From Epilithonimonas xixisoli (GTDB taxonomy: Bacteria; Bacteroidota; Bacteroidia; Flavobacteriales; Weeksellaceae), in the NCBI RefSeq assembly GCF_004365655.1, contig NZ_SOEO01000002.1:682001-746000 (forward strand): a stretch of 64,000 bases of DNA. Direction: 5' to 3'. Shown in pieces: positions 33,719 through 42,465 of the stretch. The notes beneath the pieces are model-generated. The model made no database searches. It had not been told where the DNA came from and was given only the letters and a program-made list of their open reading frames with translations. The position numbers and the translations under genes are program-made. Every line of letters begins with the position of its first letter. Position 1 is the first letter of the stretch.

Positions 33719-34378
33719 TTAATAAAACAAGAACTTCCAAAGTACCAAAACCGGCACTATTTGAAGCGTGCAAATATACAAAAATTTATAATACCAGTTT
33801 TCGGGCAAAATAGACTGTTTATGAAAAAAATATATGAGATTTTTCAGCAGGAAAGAACCAATAAACAGACCAATTATAAAATAGAAATAACGCGTAAGAT
33901 CTATCGGAAAATAAAAAAGAGCAAATCCTGCCGTCATAAAAGCGATAGATTCTAAAAAATAGAATTTGCTGGCGACCAATGTCAGGCCTTTGATGTTTTT
34001 ACCATTGCCGATGCTGGAGTAGAAAAAGAACGTCAGCAGGCTTCTCATTAGATCAAATGAAAACAATGTTAGCAAAGTGAATCCGATTTTATTAACCTGA
34101 AAGCCAAACAATTGCATATCAGAAATAGTTTTTGGAACCACTGGGACAAACTGAGATAGAAGTAAAGAAAGCATCACACATCTCACGATAGAAATGATGA
34201 TCCAAGATGGCGTCAGATTGCTGGAGTCATCCATCTTTTGCAAAAGAAAATCCTTGATATTTGCATTTCTTTGGAAAACGGAGAGGAGGATAATGTATAT
34301 AAAAATACTCCCGAGAATACAATATACCACCCAATCATTATGTTCCGTAATTCTTACCAAGCTCCAAATTTTTTGCAA
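33719..34378 (-). CDS. DUF4271 membrane protein
   Basis: 219 residues with five or six membrane helices and a short periplasmic or cytoplasmic segment near the middle. WVVYCILGSIFIYIILLSVF, FSFDLMRSLLTFFFYS and NLIYFFHKQSILPENWYYKF, with a last helix TLQIVPVLVLWKFLF, fit DUF4271. The function is unknown. It is probably cotranscribed with hemD, which follows by 10 bp. Confidence 0.82.
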   Translation of the reverse strand: MQKIWSLVRITEHNDWVVYCILGSIFIYIILLSVFQRNANIKDFLLQKMDDSSNLTPSWIIISIVRCVMLSLLLSQFVPVVPKTISDMQLFGFQVNKIGFTLLTLFSFDLMRSLLTFFFYSSIGNGKNIKGLTLVASKFYFLESIAFMTAGFALFYFPIDLTRYFYFIIGLFIGSFLLKNLIYFFHKQSILPENWYYKFLYICTLQIVPVLVLWKFLFY

Positions 34379-34530
34379 AAATAAGAATTAGAAATTGTTA
34401 TAGGTTTATTTGTTGGTTAAATATTTTTTGAAAAAGTAATTATATATTTGAAAGACAATCCATCATCAATAAAAATTAGAGATTGCACAATTAGTAATTT
34501 TAGGTATGTATCATTAATGATAAAAAAGAA

Positions 34531-34959
34531 ATGAAAAATCGATTTTTATTAATATTCCTAGTATTATTTCTATGTTATTCTTGTGAGAAAAAGCAGGAAT
34601 ATCAAGCTCCTGATGAAGACTTGACAACTTTAGTAGAGTTAGCTTTAAATTTATGTGATGGTAATAAAGAGCGTGGTTTCTTAAAAGATAAAAAGAGTTT
34701 CTATATTCAATTTTATAATTTCAAAAATCCATTAAAAAGAGAAATAAGATTCCGTAAACGAATAGTGGATTTGGATGCTGAGAAGTATAAGGGAAAGAAT
34801 TATGAATGTTTAATAACATTAATCAAATACAAAAAAATTTCCCCAACTAAATTTTATATATATTATAAATTTGAAGGTTCACATATTGACAGAGAATCTT
34901 TTATAGAATATAAAAACAATAAATGGGTGAGCGAAAAGTGTATTAGCATTATGTATTAA
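34531..34959 (+). CDS. predicted lipoprotein of unknown function
   Basis: 142 residues. The signal ends FLCYSC (Cys18). The mature protein is lysine- and tyrosine-rich with beta-like segments (YECLITLIKYKKI, KFYIYYKFEGS). No family recognised. Like the lipoprotein at 3.7 kb it stands alone and is markedly AT-rich in codon choice compared with neighbouring housekeeping genes, which may point to relaxed selection or recent acquisition. Confidence 0.6.
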   Translation: MKNRFLLIFLVLFLCYSCEKKQEYQAPDEDLTTLVELALNLCDGNKERGFLKDKKSFYIQFYNFKNPLKREIRFRKRIVDLDAEKYKGKNYECLITLIKYKKISPTKFYIYYKFEGSHIDRESFIEYKNNKWVSEKCISIMY

Positions 34960-35043
34960 GGTTTTGTGTCTTAAAAAGCTACAATCATTTTATTAAAAAA
35001 AGTTAATTTCCACGCCATCAAAAAATCATTAACGATTAAAGAT

Positions 35044-35051
35044 TATCTTTG
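35044..35051 (+). promoter_or_regulatory. -7 promoter element (TATCTTTG)
   Basis: Exact TAnnTTTG match, 15 bp before the glycosyltransferase ATG. Three 7-bp words (ATCATTA, ACGATTA, AAGATTA) precede it at 35025-35045. Confidence 0.45.
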
Positions 35052-35066
35052 CGGATTATTTGCCGG

Positions 35067-35783
35067 ATGAAGAAACTTGTCATTATTCCCACCTACAACG
35101 AAAAAGAGAACATCGAAAAAATTATTTCGGCTGTTTTTGCTTTGGAACAAGATTTCCACATTTTGGTGGTGGACGATTCTTCGCCAGACGGAACTGCGGA
35201 GATTGTCAAAAGTTTGCGCGAAAAATTTCCGCTTCAATTGCATTTGACCGTCCGAAAGATAAAAGACGGACTCGGCAAAGCGTACATCCACGGTTTCCAA
35301 TGGGCAATTCACAACGAATATGATTATATTTTCGAGATGGATGCCGATTTTTCCCACAATCCGAAAGACCTTATCCGACTTTTTGAAGCCTGTAAATCGG
35401 CAGATATGGCCGTTGGTTCCAGATATTCTCAAGGCGTGAATGTGGTGAATTGGCCTATGGGAAGGGTTTTGCTTTCTTATTTCGCATCAAAATATGTGAG
35501 ATTCGTTTTGGGAATTCCGGTTCACGATACGACGGCGGGATTTGTTTGTTTTAAAAAAGAAACATTAATCTCCATCGGACTTGATAAAATCAGATTGAAA
35601 GGTTACGGTTTCCAAGTCGAAATGAAATACCGCGTTTTCAAGAAAAATCTGAAGATTGTAGAAGTTCCAATTATTTTCACAGACAGAACAGAAGGCGCGA
35701 GCAAAATGAACGGCGGAATCATCCAAGAAGCCATCTTCGGCGTTTTGAATTTGAAATGGAAAAACCTGATCGGAAAATTGTAA
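35067..35783 (+). CDS. polyprenol monophosphomannose synthase-like glycosyltransferase (GT2)
   Basis: 238 residues from the ATG at 35067; a TTG six codons upstream adds nothing conserved. The GT2 fold shows VIIPTYNEKENIEKII, ILVVDDSSPDGTAEIV (nucleotide-binding DDxSxDGT), IFEMDADFSHNPKDL (the DxD-type metal site) and VGSRYSQGV, then a KGYGFQVEMKYRVF segment. This matches DPM1-like enzymes that make polyprenyl-phosphate-mannose. The sugar is inferred by family only. It is followed after one base by a DUF4296 lipoprotein gene. Confidence 0.9.
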   Translation: MKKLVIIPTYNEKENIEKIISAVFALEQDFHILVVDDSSPDGTAEIVKSLREKFPLQLHLTVRKIKDGLGKAYIHGFQWAIHNEYDYIFEMDADFSHNPKDLIRLFEACKSADMAVGSRYSQGVNVVNWPMGRVLLSYFASKYVRFVLGIPVHDTTAGFVCFKKETLISIGLDKIRLKGYGFQVEMKYRVFKKNLKIVEVPIIFTDRTEGASKMNGGIIQEAIFGVLNLKWKNLIGKL

Positions 35784-35784
35784 T

Positions 35785-36174
35785 ATGAAGCATTTTGTTT
35801 TTTCTTTAATGATGATTTTCTGTGTTTTGTCTTGTCAAGAGGCGATACAAAAACCCGACAACCTTTTGTCTGAGGAAAAAATGTCGGAAATCATTGCGGA
35901 TTTTGCGATTAATGAACAGAATTATACGATTGGAAATAACATCAATACTGAAAATGCCACGAGATTTATCCTTAAAAAATATAAAATCAAAGGGGAGCTT
36001 TTCACAAAAAGTTACGAATATTATATGACCAAACCTGAAACAATGAAAGAAATTTTGGACGAGGCACAAGTCATCATCAAAACAAAAGACCCGAAAGCAG
36101 AAGCCTTCATCAATAAAAAATTAAAAGGAGTTAGCACCAATGCAAATGGAACCGCCCCTGCAATGGCGCAATAA
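35785..36174 (+). CDS. DUF4296 lipoprotein
   Basis: 129 residues. A lipoprotein signal ends CVLSC (Cys17). The core PDNLLSEEKMSEIIADFAI and FTKSYEYYMTKPETMKEILDEA is the helical DUF4296 domain found in Bacteroidota. The C-terminal tail is short, Ala/Asn/Thr-rich. The function is unknown. It begins one base after the glycosyltransferase stop and 61 bp before tgt, so it likely belongs to the same transcript. Confidence 0.85.
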   Translation: MKHFVFSLMMIFCVLSCQEAIQKPDNLLSEEKMSEIIADFAINEQNYTIGNNINTENATRFILKKYKIKGELFTKSYEYYMTKPETMKEILDEAQVIIKTKDPKAEAFINKKLKGVSTNANGTAPAMAQ

Positions 36175-36235
36175 ATTTGAAAATAAATTCAGTTCCGCAA
36201 AAAACAATTGCGGAAAGTGAAAATAAGATATACGA

Positions 36236-37366
36236 ATGAAATTTTTTGAAATCGAAAAAACTTCAGAATCCAAAGCAAGAGCTGGAGTTATCAATACAGA
36301 CCACGGACAAATCCAAACCCCGATTTTTATGCCGGTTGGAACTGTTGCATCTGTGAAAACTGTGCACCAGAGAGAACTTAAAGAAGATATCAAAGCGCAA
36401 ATCATCTTAGGAAATACCTACCATTTGATGCTTCGTCCGACGATGGACATTATGGAAAAAGCGGGCGGACTTCACCAGTTTATGAATTGGGATCTTCCAA
36501 TCTTGACAGATTCCGGCGGTTATCAGGTTTTTTCGTTAGCAAAAAGCAGAAAGATTACTGAAGAAGGTGTGAAATTCAAATCACATATCGACGGAAGTTT
36601 GCATTTTATGTCGCCTGAAGTTTCTATGCAAATCCAGAGACAAATTGGCGCTGATATTTTTATGGCTTTTGATGAGTGTATTGCTTATCCGAGCGACTAT
36701 AATGCCGTGAAAACATCAATGGAGCTCACGCATCGTTGGTTGAAAAGATGCATCACTTGGACTGAGGAAAATAAAGAATTGTACGGTCACAAACAGAGAT
36801 TGTTCCCAATTGTTCAAGGTTCTTGTTTTTCAGATTTAAGAAAAATTTCCGCTGAGGTGATTTCTGAAGCTGGAGCCGAAGGAAACGCAATCGGTGGACT
36901 TTCCGTTGGTGAGCCAGAACCGGAAATGTACAGAATCACAAATGAAGTGACGGACATTCTCCCAAAAGACAAACCAAGATATCTGATGGGCGTTGGAACA
37001 CCTTGGAATATTCTGGAAAGCATTGGTTTCGGTGTAGATATGATGGATTGCGTAATGCCGACCAGAAACGCGAGAAATGCAATGCTCTTCACGTGGCAAG
37101 GTGTGATGAATATGAAAAACGAACGTTGGAAAGAAGATTTTTCTCCACTCGACGAGTTTGGAACAAGTTATGTTGACAGCGCTTACAGCAAGGCTTACGT
37201 GCGTCACCTTTTCGTTTCGAAGGAATATTTGGCAAAACAAATTGCATCGATTCATAACTTGGCATTTTACCTTGATTTAGTGAAAGTTGCGAGAGAACAT
37301 ATTGTTGCAGGCGACTTCTATCAATGGAAAGATTCTATCATTCCGCAGTTGAAGACAAGGCTGTAA
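36236..37366 (+). CDS. tgt: queuine tRNA-ribosyltransferase (zinc-site cysteines absent)
   Basis: 376 residues. The enzyme swaps G34 of Asp, Asn, His and Tyr tRNAs for preQ1. Substrate-binding ILTDSGGYQVFSL (Asp92), VQGSCFSDLR, GGLSVGE and the nucleophile motif GVDMMDCVMPTRNARN (Asp268) are all there. The usual zinc ligands CxCxxC would fall near 309-315, but the sequence reads DEFGTSYVDSAYSK with no cysteine; the fourth ligand His340 (ASIHNLAFY) is kept. I recall the same loss in other Bacteroidota Tgt proteins. queE lies at 8.0 kb. Confidence 0.96.
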   Translation: MKFFEIEKTSESKARAGVINTDHGQIQTPIFMPVGTVASVKTVHQRELKEDIKAQIILGNTYHLMLRPTMDIMEKAGGLHQFMNWDLPILTDSGGYQVFSLAKSRKITEEGVKFKSHIDGSLHFMSPEVSMQIQRQIGADIFMAFDECIAYPSDYNAVKTSMELTHRWLKRCITWTEENKELYGHKQRLFPIVQGSCFSDLRKISAEVISEAGAEGNAIGGLSVGEPEPEMYRITNEVTDILPKDKPRYLMGVGTPWNILESIGFGVDMMDCVMPTRNARNAMLFTWQGVMNMKNERWKEDFSPLDEFGTSYVDSAYSKAYVRHLFVSKEYLAKQIASIHNLAFYLDLVKVAREHIVAGDFYQWKDSIIPQLKTRL

Positions 37367-37402
37367 AAGATACAAGAGAAAAGTAAAAAGAATCAAGAGA
37401 AA

Positions 37403-37437
37403 ATCAATTATCAATCATCATTTATCAATTATAACTC
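37403..37437 (+). repeat. 7-bp-periodic array (ATCA family) before the LptF/G gene
   Basis: ATCAATT, ATCAATC, ATCATTT, ATCAATT, ATAACTC follow in exact phase and end one base before the ATG at 37439. Further upstream, AAAGATACAAGAGAA and AAAGAATCAAGAGAA recur 21 bp apart. Confidence 0.65.
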
Positions 37438-37438
37438 G

Positions 37439-38533
37439 ATGAAAATCATAGACCTTTACGTCATCAAAAAATATTTGGGAACCCTCATTTTTATGTTGGC
37501 ACTTTTGTCTATCATCATTATGGTTGTGGATGTTCAGGCAAAAACGCCGAGGATTGAGAGCAACGGATTTACAGTTGGCTATTTCCTGCTTAATTTTTAT
37601 CCGTTTTGGATTCTGAATCTGATTCTGACCTTTATGTCGATTCTGGTTTTCATCACAGTGATTTTCTTCACTTCGAGAATGGCGAATAACACAGAGATTG
37701 TTGCAATCATCAGCAGTGGTGCGAGTTTTCACAGGTTTGCGAGGCCCTATTTAGTCACATCGGTTTTGATATTTATAATGACTTTGGCGGTGAATCACTT
37801 CATTTTGCCTTGGTCCAACATCAAGAAAAACATCCTCGAACCTTACACTTACAACAGTATGAATCGGGAGAAACTTCTTGGAAATATGAGCATCGCTTCG
37901 AATATCAGCCCGACGGATTATATTTTTGTCAACAGCTACAACAAGAAAGAAAACCGCGGAACTGGCTATATGTATCAGAAATTTGATAAAAACAAAAAGC
38001 TTATTTATCAAATCTCGGCGATGGACATCCAATGGGAAGCGAAGAAAAAACATTTCGTCATTAATAATTATACAGAACGGACGGCGAGTAAAAATGATAC
38101 CGAAATTCTTGGAAGCGGAACAACGAAGATTCAAGATTTCAAGTTGCCACCTTCAGAATTATTTCCTGATAAATTGGTGGCTCAAAACAAAACTACACCC
38201 GAACTTCTGACGATGATAGAACGGGAAAAAATGAAAGGAAACAACAACGTAACTTCCTTTTACAATGAGCTTTATCAAAGAACCTCAATGCCTGTTTCTA
38301 TTATTATTTTGACATTTCTCGGACTGTCATTATCATCACAGAAAAAACGTGGTGGATTGGGACTTAACCTCGCATTAGGAATTGCTTTGGCGTTCTTATT
38401 CGTATTTTCTTTCCAAGTTTTGAATGTGGTTTCCGAAAACAAAACCTTGACACCACTTTTGGCAATGTGGCTTCCGAACATCGTTTTTGCTCCAATTGCA
38501 GCTTATCTTTATATCAAAAGAGCGAATCAGTAA
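37439..38533 (+). CDS. LptF/LptG-family lipopolysaccharide export permease
   Basis: 364 residues: an N-terminal membrane block (IIDLYVIKKYLGTLIFML and two more helices), a periplasmic beta-rich domain (about 100-260) and three C-terminal helices. The YjgP/YjgQ pattern is clear in NNTEIVAIISSGASFHRF and PVSIIILTFLGLSLS. As part of the LptBFG ABC transporter it would pull LPS from the inner membrane. Whether it is F or G cannot be settled, and its partner is not in the window. The start follows a heptad array. Confidence 0.92.
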   Translation: MKIIDLYVIKKYLGTLIFMLALLSIIIMVVDVQAKTPRIESNGFTVGYFLLNFYPFWILNLILTFMSILVFITVIFFTSRMANNTEIVAIISSGASFHRFARPYLVTSVLIFIMTLAVNHFILPWSNIKKNILEPYTYNSMNREKLLGNMSIASNISPTDYIFVNSYNKKENRGTGYMYQKFDKNKKLIYQISAMDIQWEAKKKHFVINNYTERTASKNDTEILGSGTTKIQDFKLPPSELFPDKLVAQNKTTPELLTMIEREKMKGNNNVTSFYNELYQRTSMPVSIIILTFLGLSLSSQKKRGGLGLNLALGIALAFLFVFSFQVLNVVSENKTLTPLLAMWLPNIVFAPIAAYLYIKRANQ

Positions 38534-38587
38534 ATTTTTGGTTTAATCGCAAAATCGTTAAATTGTTTCATCAATGCGTTTCAGAGT

Positions 38588-39298
38588 TCAGTAGAGAAGT
38601 TCAATCTCCTTGTGGAAGAATTTTTGCAAGCCTTCATTTTCCAGATCAATCCAAAGAAAACCATTTTTGTCAGCATTTTTGATAATGCCATTTTGGCGCA
38701 AATCATTTTTTTGAAAAACTGAGATTTCGTCTTTTCGGAAGAGCGATTGATTATAGATATTCAAGATTTCTTCTTCTGGACTAATGTACTGTATTCTTGA
38801 AATCAAATATTGATGAAATTGATGCGTAAATCTTGTCAAATCAAAATTTAAATCTGTGGCAGTCAATACAGAACCAGCTTTTGGAAGATTCGAAAAATCG
38901 GTCTGAAGCACATTAATCCCAATTCCAAGAATGTAATATTCCACATTCTCAACTTTTTTCTTTTCGATGAGGATGCCACAAACTTTTTTTCCGTTCAGGA
39001 TGATGTCGTTTGGCCATTTTATTTTACAGCCCGCATTGGTCAGATTGGCAAGAAAATCCCGGACAATGATAGCGGTATAATAATTGAGGAATGTATCGGA
39101 AATACGGATGTTTGAAGTTTTGACAGCGATAGAATAAGCCAGATTCTGATTGCGAATTACCTTCCAAATATTCCCATATTGTCCACGACCTTTTGTTTGA
39201 TTAAAAGTAAAAACAGCAGTTGGTTCGTCTTCATTTAAAAGCGATAAAATTTCGTCGTTAGTAGAAAAACAATTTTCAAAGTGGAAAATTTGGCTCAT
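38588..39298 (-). CDS. birA: biotin--[acetyl-CoA-carboxylase] ligase
   Basis: 236 residues, the short form without an N-terminal DNA-binding domain, so it is not a repressor. Motifs seen: FTFNQTKGRGQYGNIW (GRGRxG-like biotin/ATP loop), KIKWPNDIILNGKKVCGILIE and YILGIGINV. It activates biotin and attaches it to carboxyl carrier proteins. It is transcribed away from rsfS, with 88 bp between them. Confidence 0.94.
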   Translation of the reverse strand: MSQIFHFENCFSTNDEILSLLNEDEPTAVFTFNQTKGRGQYGNIWKVIRNQNLAYSIAVKTSNIRISDTFLNYYTAIIVRDFLANLTNAGCKIKWPNDIILNGKKVCGILIEKKKVENVEYYILGIGINVLQTDFSNLPKAGSVLTATDLNFDLTRFTHQFHQYLISRIQYISPEEEILNIYNQSLFRKDEISVFQKNDLRQNGIIKNADKNGFLWIDLENEGLQKFFHKEIELLY

Positions 39299-39358
39299 TT
39301 ATGAAAACTTTAAGAGATAATAAAAGTCAGAAACAAAAGATAAATAGATTAAAATCAA

Positions 39359-39366
39359 TAAATTTG
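39359..39366 (+). promoter_or_regulatory. -7 promoter element (TAAATTTG) of rsfS
   Basis: Exact TAnnTTTG match, 20 bp before the rsfS ATG. It probably drives rsfS and ftsH. Confidence 0.5.
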
Positions 39367-39386
39367 CAAATTAGACAATTTTTTTA

Positions 39387-39749
39387 ATGAGTAAAATTAC
39401 AGAAAAACAATTACTAATCGATAAGATAGTAGATTCGATTCAAGATACAAAAGGAGAAGACATCTTGGTCTTCGATTTATCAGGCATAGAAAACGCAGCA
39501 GCAGAAACTTTTATCATCTGCAGTGGAAACTCAAACACGCAGGTTTCCGCAATCGCTGGGAACATCCAAAAAAATGTAAGAAACGACCTCAACGACAGAC
39601 CTTGGCACGTAGAAGGGACTGAAAACTCCATGTGGGTTTTGGTAGATTACGTTTCTGTGGTGGTGCATATTTTCCAAAAAGAAATCCGTGAATATTACGA
39701 TATCGAGGAGCTTTGGGGCGATGCCAAAATCACGAAAATAGAAAGCTAA
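39387..39749 (+). CDS. rsfS: ribosomal silencing factor RsfS
   Basis: 120 residues of the RsfS/Iojap family: DILVFDLSGIENAAAETFII, CSGNSNTQVSAIAGNI, RPWHVEGTENSMWVLVDY and VVHIFQKEIREYYDIEELWGDA. It binds uL14 and blocks joining of the ribosomal subunits during starvation. It is the first gene of the conserved flavobacterial series rsfS-ftsH-LUD-cdsA-psd, 40 bp before ftsH. Confidence 0.96.
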   Translation: MSKITEKQLLIDKIVDSIQDTKGEDILVFDLSGIENAAAETFIICSGNSNTQVSAIAGNIQKNVRNDLNDRPWHVEGTENSMWVLVDYVSVVVHIFQKEIREYYDIEELWGDAKITKIES

Positions 39750-39789
39750 AAAAGATGCATTTTGCATCCACAATTTTTAAAAAATAAGA

Positions 39790-41751
39790 ATGAATAACAA
39801 AGGATTCAATTGGTTTATACCCGTTATACTGGGACTTATTTTACTGATATTTCTTCCAGGACTTCTTGGAGATTCTATGGTAAAAAACATTGATGAAAAA
39901 GAATTTTACAATCTTGTAGAAAAAGGAAAAGTTGGTGAAGTGATGGTCTATAGAGACAACTTCAAAGCCGATGTTTACCTTACGAAAACTGCAAAAGCAG
40001 AATTGCAGAAAGGACAAAAAAAGGAAGACCCTCTTTCTGTAATCAACATAAAACCTAGCCCGGACTATGTACTTACTTATGGGGATTTGAGATATTTCCA
40101 AGAACGTTTTGAAGGTATTAATTCAAAATTGCCAACCAAAGCTAGAATGGAATTTGGAAAAAGCCAAAGTGGTTTCTCTGAGTTGTTATTCACTTTAGCA
40201 CTTTGGGGCGGGCTTTTCGCATTGCTTTACTTCTTCATTTTCAGAAAAATGGGCGGTGGCGCAGGCGGACCTGGTGGACAAATCTTCAGCATTGGGAAAT
40301 CGAAAGCGAAGTTGTTTGACGAGAAAGACAAGATGCAAATTACTTTCAAAGATGTTGCAGGTTTAGAAGGCGCAAAAGAGGAAGTTCAGGAAGTTGTAGA
40401 TTTCTTGAAGAACTCGGAAAAATATACAAAACTTGGAGGTAAAATTCCAAAAGGTGTTCTATTGGTTGGTCCTCCGGGAACTGGTAAAACTTTGCTGGCG
40501 AAAGCTGTTGCGGGTGAAGCTAAAGTTCCGTTTTTCTCACTTTCTGGTTCAGATTTCGTGGAGATGTTTGTAGGAGTTGGAGCTTCCAGAGTAAGAGATC
40601 TTTTCGCTCAGGCGAGAGCAAAATCTCCGGCGATTATTTTCATCGATGAGATAGATGCCATCGGTAGAGCTAGAGGAAAAGGCGGCATGCAAGGTGGAAA
40701 CGATGAGCGTGAAAACACTTTAAATCAATTGCTTACAGAAATGGACGGTTTTGGAACAGATGTCAACGTCATCGTAATGGCAGCTACAAACCGTGCTGAT
40801 ATTTTAGATAAGGCCTTGATGAGAGCGGGACGTTTTGACCGTTCCATCTATGTAGATCTTCCAGAATTGCACGAGAGAAAACAAATTTTCGAGGTTCATT
40901 TGGCTAAAATCAAAATGGATGACTCGATTGATAGAGAATTTTTAGCAAAGCAAACGCCAGGATTCAGCGGTGCTGATATTGCGAATGTGTGTAACGAAGC
41001 AGCGTTGATTGCAGCAAGAAACTCTCACGAGTCGGTTAACAAACAAGATTTCTTGGACGCGGTTGATAGAATCATCGGAGGTCTTGAAAAGAAAAATAAA
41101 GCCATCAAACCTTCTGAAAAAAGAAGAGTTGCCTTCCACGAGGCTGGTCACGCAACTATTTCTTGGTTGGTAGAGCACGCAGCACCACTTTTAAAAGTGA
41201 CAATCGTTCCGAGAGGACGTTCGCTTGGTGCGGCTTGGTATCTTCCGGAAGAAAGACAATTGACAACAACGCAACAAATGTTGGATGAGATTTGCGCTAC
41301 ACTTGGAGGTAGAGCGGCAGAACAGACGGTTTTGGGCAATATTTCTACCGGAGCGTTGTCCGATCTTGAAAGAGTGACAAAACAAGCCCAGGCAATGGTT
41401 ACAATCTATGGTCTGAATGATAAAGTAGGAAACATTTCTTACTATGACAGTTCTGGACAATCTGAGTTCAGTTTTGGGAAACCGTATTCTGAGGAAACGG
41501 CTAAATTAATTGACGAGGAAATCTCAAAATTAATTGAAACACAATACCAAAGAGCAATCACAATCTTGACAGAAAACAGAGATAAATTGGATGCTTTGGC
41601 CAACAAGCTTTTGGAAAAAGAAGTGATTTTCCGTGAGGATCTTGAGGAAATTTTCGGAAAACGTGCTTGGGATCCAGAATTGACAGAAAATCCAGTCTCT
41701 AGTGTTGACAATCCTGCGGAAGCTGGAAATGTTTTAAACACAGAGAGTTAA
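39790..41751 (+). CDS. ftsH: ATP-dependent zinc metalloprotease FtsH
   Basis: 653 residues. Two N-terminal membrane helices (about 8-27 and 131-151) flank a periplasmic domain; a glycine-rich linker ([11 protein letters not shown]) leads to the AAA domain with Walker A GPPGTGKT (227-234), Walker [12 protein letters not shown] and the second region of homology ([20 protein letters not shown]). The protease site HEAGH is at 450-454. It degrades unassembled membrane proteins and regulatory substrates. The C-terminal tail is short and charged. Confidence 0.98.
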   Translation: MNNKGFNWFIPVILGLILLIFLPGLLGDSMVKNIDEKEFYNLVEKGKVGEVMVYRDNFKADVYLTKTAKAELQKGQKKEDPLSVINIKPSPDYVLTYGDLRYFQERFEGINSKLPTKARMEFGKSQSGFSELLFTLALWGGLFALLYFFIFRKMGGGAGGPGGQIFSIGKSKAKLFDEKDKMQITFKDVAGLEGAKEEVQEVVDFLKNSEKYTKLGGKIPKGVLLVGPPGTGKTLLAKAVAGEAKVPFFSLSGSDFVEMFVGVGASRVRDLFAQARAKSPAIIFIDEIDAIGRARGKGGMQGGNDERENTLNQLLTEMDGFGTDVNVIVMAATNRADILDKALMRAGRFDRSIYVDLPELHERKQIFEVHLAKIKMDDSIDREFLAKQTPGFSGADIANVCNEAALIAARNSHESVNKQDFLDAVDRIIGGLEKKNKAIKPSEKRRVAFHEAGHATISWLVEHAAPLLKVTIVPRGRSLGAAWYLPEERQLTTTQQMLDEICATLGGRAAEQTVLGNISTGALSDLERVTKQAQAMVTIYGLNDKVGNISYYDSSGQSEFSFGKPYSEETAKLIDEEISKLIETQYQRAITILTENRDKLDALANKLLEKEVIFREDLEEIFGKRAWDPELTENPVSSVDNPAEAGNVLNTES

Positions 41752-41848
41752 GATAATTAAAATGAATAATTAATATGAAAATCCTAATTTTTTTAGGATT
41801 TTTGTATTAAAAGAAAGTTTTGGTTTTTAGAGTATTATATAATTTTTT

Positions 41849-41856
41849 TACATTTG
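41849..41856 (+). promoter_or_regulatory. -7 promoter element (TACATTTG)
   Basis: Exact TAnnTTTG match between ftsH and the LUD gene, 21 bp before the TTG start. It would uncouple LUD-cdsA-psd from ftsH. Confidence 0.45.
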
Positions 41857-41877
41857 TATTAATTAAAAGCAAAAAAA

Positions 41878-42456
41878 TTGAGTCTGTTTAAAAAATTCGT
41901 TAATAAAATAATGAATCAGCCTGAGGAGGAAGAGCCGGATGTTACGAAATTGGCAGACCAACTTCGCGATGCTGATTTGGACTACAAGTTTGCGCAACTT
42001 TTTACGCATTCTGGTGGATTCTTCAATTATTGCGCGGATGAATCTGAGGCTTTGCAAACACTGAATCAGATTGTAAAAATAGAACAGATCAACAATGTTT
42101 TCTGTTGGGATCAGGATTTGAAAAACTTTTTGGATGTTATCAAAACATCTAATTCTCCGGAATTGACAGAAGAAAACGACGCTGCTTTCATCACTTGCGA
42201 ATATCTGATTGCTTTTGATGGCAGAATTATGCTTTCTCACAACAATATTCTACATTACCATTCCTCCAGATTGCCAAGTAAAATCATCATTATGGCAAAT
42301 GTTTCGCAGATTGCAAGCAATCTGAACGAAGCTATGATGAAGGTAAAACGTGCAGGAAACCTCAAGAATTTGACTTCTATCAGCGGAAGTCAGTCCAAAT
42401 TGGATACTCCGAATAAGGATAATACCAAACTTTTCTTACTTTTGCTGGAAGATTAA
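41878..42456 (+). CDS. LUD-domain protein (LutC/YkgG-like)
   Basis: 192 residues from the TTG at 41878, chosen because SLFKKFVNKIM resembles the family's usual opening; the first ATG (41911) would drop 11 residues. The C-terminal half (ENDAAFITCEYLIAFDGRI, ILHYHSSRLPSKIIIMANVSQI) fits the LUD fold, otherwise known from lactate-utilisation proteins. No lutA/lutB partners are near. In Flavobacteriia a LUD protein sits between ftsH and cdsA, so its role may be quite different from lactate oxidation. Confidence 0.78.
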   Translation: MSLFKKFVNKIMNQPEEEEPDVTKLADQLRDADLDYKFAQLFTHSGGFFNYCADESEALQTLNQIVKIEQINNVFCWDQDLKNFLDVIKTSNSPELTEENDAAFITCEYLIAFDGRIMLSHNNILHYHSSRLPSKIIIMANVSQIASNLNEAMMKVKRAGNLKNLTSISGSQSKLDTPNKDNTKLFLLLLED

Positions 42457-42465
42457 ATTTCAGTT

